Assembly (NCBI GenBank): GCA_002682825.1
Contig: NOKP01000003.1
Location: 806,001 to 870,000 of the forward strand
From: Neonectria sp. B-13
Lineage: Eukaryota > Ascomycota > Sordariomycetes > Hypocreales > Nectriaceae
Direction of reading: 5' to 3'
Length of the DNA stretch: 64,000 bases
The notes under the pieces were generated by a model. That model was not told where the DNA came from and did not search any database. It saw only the letters and a list, made by a program, of their open reading frames with translations. Of this stretch, positions 38,901-44,900 are shown one piece after another (the stretch's first letter is position 1; every line of letters starts with the position of its first letter). A program made the translations under genes and the position numbers.

Positions 38901-41900
38901 ATTTGCAATGTCTTCGACTCAAGATCGATCAAGACAATACATCTTTCGAGGATCTCGTCCATCATGTCTACAAAGCCACGACTGACTCCTTTGAAAACCA
39001 GGACGTTCCTTTTGAGGATATAGTGGCCAAGCTAGGAAAGGGTCGAGATTTGTCTCGAAACCCGATTGTTCAGGCCATGTTCGCCGTCCATGCTCAAGGA
39101 ACTGTTGCTCCGTTCGTTTTAGAAGGTGTGGAATCGGAGCCCATGTCAATCGGAATCACCTCGCGTTTTGATCTCGAAGTGAGTTTCATTCAGCAGGATC
39201 AAGCGCTCCAGGGACAGTTCATCTTCTCAACCGATCTCTTCAACCCCGAGACAATCAGCAACATGCGCTCGGTATTCTCGAGCATACTCGAACAAGGCCT
39301 TAAACAACCCAAAGCAGCAGTCTGGTCTTTAGCCCTCATGCGTGACGAAGACTATGATGCGCTTGAAAACATGGGTCTTCTCACAATTCATCACACTGAC
39401 TGGCCTCGGGACTCGAATATTGTTGATGTCTTCCGCAAACAGGTCGCCATATGCCCTGATAGGGTCGCTGTTAAAGACTCATCGGTGCAGTTGACGTATG
39501 CTCAGCTAGATGAGCAATCCGAGCGTACTGCTTACTGGCTGACAGCCAAGTCCATGGCTCCAGAAACGTTGGTTGGCGTGTTTGCTAATCGATCCGGTGA
39601 AGCTATCGTGGCTATGCTTGGAATTCTCAAAGCCAACCTCGCCTACTTGCCATTTGATGTCAACATCCCATCTGGACGGTTTGGAACTGTGCTATCTTCC
39701 TTAAGCGGCAAGACGTTGGTGTTGGTTGGCTCTGATGCACAACCACCCGCCATCAGCCTCCAGGATGTCGAATTTACCCCAATCTCGGTCACTCGCCAAA
39801 ATCAGTCTCTTAAGAACGTTCCTCTGACTTCACCTTCAACGCGCAGTCTTGCATACGTCATGTTCACATCTGGTTCGACGGGCAAGCCAAAGGGAGTCAT
39901 GGCAGAGCACGGAAACATCCTCCGTCTGACGAACCAGAGTGATGTTGTCCAGCATGTACCAGAGGCCGCCATCACTGCGCATATGTCCAACATTGCCTTT
40001 GACGCCTCAACCTGGGAGATTTACTCATCATTGCTCAATGGCGGGACATTGATCTGTGTTGACACCATGGTCGTTATAGACCAAACGGCTATAAGCGCAC
40101 TATTCGCTAGGGAGAAGATACAGTCCCTATTCACCACTCCCGCCCTGCTCAAGCAATACTTACTTCAATGCCCTGAAATGCTGAACACAATAGAATTGTT
40201 GCTTCTAGGCGGTGAGAAGGTTGACAGGCAAGAGGTGCTAGCCACCCGAAAGCACATGAAGGGAGCATTCGGCATTGTTTACGGTCCAACTGAGAATACT
40301 ATCTATAGCACGATCTATATGATCCCTGAAGGAGATTGTTGTGCAAGTGGGATCCCCATTGGCCGAGCAGTCAGCAATTCGGGTGCCTACGTCATGGATC
40401 CAAACATGCGTCTTGTCCCGGTTGGTGTTGTTGGAGAGCTCGTCGTCACTGGAGACGGACTTGCCAGAGGTTACACTGACCCCGCGAGGAACATTGACCG
40501 ATTCATCACCATCACCATTTATGGAGAGACTGTCAAAGCCTACAGAACAGGTGACCACGTCTTTTATCGACCCGACGGCCAACTTGAGTATGTTGGTCGA
40601 ATGGACGGGCAAATCAAGATTCGAGGACAACGTGTCGAACTTGCAGAAATTGACTACGTTCTCCGCAGCCACAGCTCTGTCCATGAGGGCATTGCCGTCC
40701 TTCACCAAGAAGATGGCCAAGAGGCTGAAATTGCGGCATTCATCACGGTGAATCAAAACACGGACAAGCAGACAATTCAGGACCAACTGTACCATGCGTG
40801 CGAAACGAAGCTCCCTTCCTACATGAGCCCTCGAACCATCACTATTTTGGAAGATATGCCACTAAATTCCAGCGGAAAGTTTGATCGAACGGCTCTTGTG
40901 GCTATGATTCAACCGAGAACGGTAGGAAAGCGAGTGTTAAGACAGCCAACATCGAAGCAAGAGAGGCAGATGCAGAGCATTTGGGCCAACATTCTTGACA
41001 TGGATCGAGTCGAGATTGGATTGGACGACAACTTCTTCCGACTAGGCGGTACTTCGATTGCCGCCATGAAACTCGTGGGGGAGGCACGCAAGGCGAATCT
41101 ACAGCTTGCCGTGGCAGATGTATTCCGCCATCCCAGGTTGCAGGACATGGCTAGCCCGGAAGTTGCTCTAGTTGGCCAGGTTGGCGGCAACATTCCTCGA
41201 ACCGAAGATAGCGGCCCTGTTGCTCAGTCTTTTGCTCAAGGGCGCCTGTGGTTCTTGGAGCAGTTGTATCCCGACTCAACAGGTTATCTGATGCCTTCTG
41301 CGATCCGACTTCGAGGACCACTTCGTCTTGAAGCGCTTAACAAGGCGCTGCTCGCGCTGGAGCAACGTCACGACACACTACGAACCGTGTTCTCAACTCA
41401 GGGTGGTGTCAGCTTGCAGGAAGTTCAGCCCTTCCGTCACAAGAACTTGAACGTCGTCAGCATTCCAAAGGATGACGACCAAGCTCTTTCCCACGCCCTT
41501 CGTCGTGACCAGTCAAATCCGTTTGACCTCCGCACGGAACCAGGATGGAGAACTACGCTCTACCGTGTGAGTGAGGACGAGCATGTCTTATCAATGATCA
41601 TGCATCATATAATCTCTGATGGCTGGTCTATCGATATTCTCCAGAGAGAATTAACCACGTTCTACTCAGCATCACTCTGTGGCGAGGATCCTCTCTTGAA
41701 GCTGGACCCCTTGCCTATCCAATACCAAGACTTCTCTGTCTGGCAGCGACAGCCAGAGCAGGTTGCAGAGCATCAAAGACAGCTAGACTACTGGATTTCT
41801 GAGCTACAAACGAGCCACCCAGCAGAACTGTTCTGCGACAAGCCCAGGCCGCCTGTCTCGTCTGGAAAGGCCGATGTGCAGCAGTTTTACATCGATGGAT

Positions 41901-44900
41901 CCCTGTTTGAAGGCCTCCAGAAGTTCTGCAAGGACCATGCAGTAACCCCATTCGTGGTGCTTCTAGCAGCCTTTGGGGCGACGCATTATCGGCTGACTGG
42001 TGTGACCGACGCCACCATCGGAATGCCCAATGCTAACCGCAACCGATGGGAGGTTAAAGATATGGTCGGTTTCTTTGTGGGATTGCAGTGCATTCGAATC
42101 AAGCTGGATGGAGAATCCTTCGAAGAGCTCGTCAAGCAGGTACACGCTACGACAATCTCATCATTTGACAATCAGGATGTGCCATTCGAAGACATTGTTC
42201 ACAAGTTACGCAGAGATCGTGATCTCTCGCGTCATCCGCTAGTGCAGATGGTCTTTTCCCTCAACTCTCAGATTGGCCTTGGAGATTTTACTCTCGAAGG
42301 CCTTCAAACACAGCTTATGCCCATCGAAATGACGTCGAGATTTGATCTCGAATTCCACCTCTTCCAGGAAGAAAACAGACTTCGAGGACAGGTGATGTTC
42401 CTGACAGACCTCTACAACAGCAAGACCATCAGCAATATGCTTTCGGTCTTCACTAGCCTCCTGGAACAAAGTCTTCGCGATCCTGATATGGCTATTTCTA
42501 CATTACCACTTCTCACGAGCGATGATTACTCAACCCTTGAGAACATGGGCTTGATCGAAGTCGAGAAGACAGAGTATCCCCGAGACTCTAGCATCGTGGA
42601 CGTTTTCCGCAACCAGGCTTCAATGAACTTCGATAAACTGGCTGTCAAAGACTCGTCTACCCAATTGACATACAGTCAGCTGGATCAACAGTCAGATCGC
42701 CTTGCTCGCTACTTGGCAAGTCGCTCCCTTGCTCCCGGAACCTTGATCGGTGTGCTCGCTAGTCGATCTTGTCAAAATGTCGTTACCCTCTTGGGCATCC
42801 TCAAAGCCAACCTGGCTTATTTACCCTTTGACGTCAAAATCCCCAAGAGTCAACTGGAGAAATTCATATCGTCAATGGAGGGCCACGGACTCGTCTTAGT
42901 CGGAAATGGTGTTGCGCCTCCCTCTACCGGGTTGGATGTCGAGTTCGTCTACATTTCGGACACCCTCGATAACCAGCCCCAGAATACGCCGATGCCTTCC
43001 GCCCCCTCACCTACAAGCCTCGCCTACGTTCTGTTCTCCTCGGATTCCACAGGCCAGCCCCAGGGAGTGATGGTTGAACATCGCGGTATAGTTCGTCTGG
43101 TAAAAGACAGCAATATGTCTCAGCATCTCCCTATAGCCCCAGTTGTAGGCCATATCGCCAACGTTGCCTCCGACGTTTCGACTTGGGAGGTCTGTGTTAC
43201 CCTGTTGAACGGTGGCACCTTGATATGCATTGACACCATGACTGTCTTGGACTGCAACGCCCTAGCCGAGACCTTTACCAGAAACGCGGTCCAAGTTGCC
43301 CTATTTACACCAGCTTTACTCAAGCAGTGTCTACTTGACTCTCCGCTTACAATCAGCGAACTTGAGGTCCTCTACGTTAGTGGTGACCGACTTGATCCAC
43401 AAGATACAATCACAGCCCAAGGGCTTGTAAAGGGCCAAATTGTCAACATCTATGGGCCAACGGAAAATTCCATCGCAAGTACTGTCTATCCCGTCAAGAG
43501 CAGCGAGACCTTTACCAATGGCGTCCCAATTGGTCGATCCATTACCAACTCGGGAGCCTATGTGATGGATCCAAATCAACGCCTTGTGCCACTAGGCGTA
43601 GTCGGGGAGCTTGTCGTAACTGGCGATGGCCTGGCAAGAGGATATATGGACGCTGAGCGTGAAGTTGACCGATTCATTTCGATTAGTCTCGAAGGAAACC
43701 AGCGCGTCAGAGCCTATCGAACTGGAGACTATGTCCGCTATCGGCCGTTGGATGGTCAGCTAGAATGCTTTGGTCGAATGGACGGCCAAATCAAGATCCG
43801 AGGCAACCGTATCGAGCTGGCTGAGGTCGAACATGTCCTCCGCAGCCACGAATTTGTAAAGGACGCCGTTACTTTGTTGCACCAGGAATCCGACCAAGAT
43901 GCTCAACTTTTCAGCTTTGTCGCAGTGGGTGAGATCGAGGAACACAGTGATGTGCTCCAGATCCGCGACGGAAACAACGAAAAGGATAAACATGAGAGCG
44001 AGGAAGCACTGTGTGAAGATGATATGGTCGATTTCATCGATGACATGCAACCAGAGACGGCTGAGCTAAGGCCCCTTTCATGGACCTCCATGTATGATGG
44101 AGCTTTGCTCGACAAGGAAGAGATGAAAGAGTGGTTAGATGATGGAATCAACATGATTCTCGACGGGGGACCCGCTGGAAGGGTTCTGGAAATCGGCACT
44201 GGCTCTGGCGATATTCTCTTCAACCTAACGAAAGGACTGGAGAGCTACGTCGGCCTCGAGCGATCCCAACGAGCCGTTGACTCTGTCATGAAGACGGTAA
44301 ACTCCATTTCCACCTTAGCTGGCAAGGTTCATGTCCGCAAAGGCACAGCTGCAGATGTTACACGACTACCGGGCCCGCTGTCACCAAGCCTCGTTATTGT
44401 CAACTCCGCTGCTCAAGACTTTCCCAGCCAAAAGTCCCTGCTGAGGGTCATTGAAAACCTTGCTCAGATCTCAGGTGTCAAGAAGATTTTCTTCCGCGAC
44501 GTGCAGTCTCAGGCGTTGCATCGGGAGTTCCTCGTCAGCAAGGAACTCCATCTTTTGGGAGACAAAGCCAGCAAGAAAAGCATTCGACGCCGTGTAGAGA
44601 CGGAGGTGACGAGATTCGAACTGCTTGTTGACCCGGGCTTCTTTACGGCTCTACAGACCACACTATATGACGCCGTTGAACACGTCGAGATCCTGCCCAA
44701 AAGAATGAAGGCCACCAACGAGTTGAGCTGTTATCGGTATGCTGTTGTCTTGCATATCAAGAATCGAGGCTCGCAGCAGCGTATTTACGATGTCGGCCAT
44801 GACAACTGGATCAACTTCGTGGACTGTAGACTGAATCGTCAGTCCTTATTGCAGCTTTTGCAAGATACAGCAACCTCTCCTTCACTAGTTGTTGCAGTCA

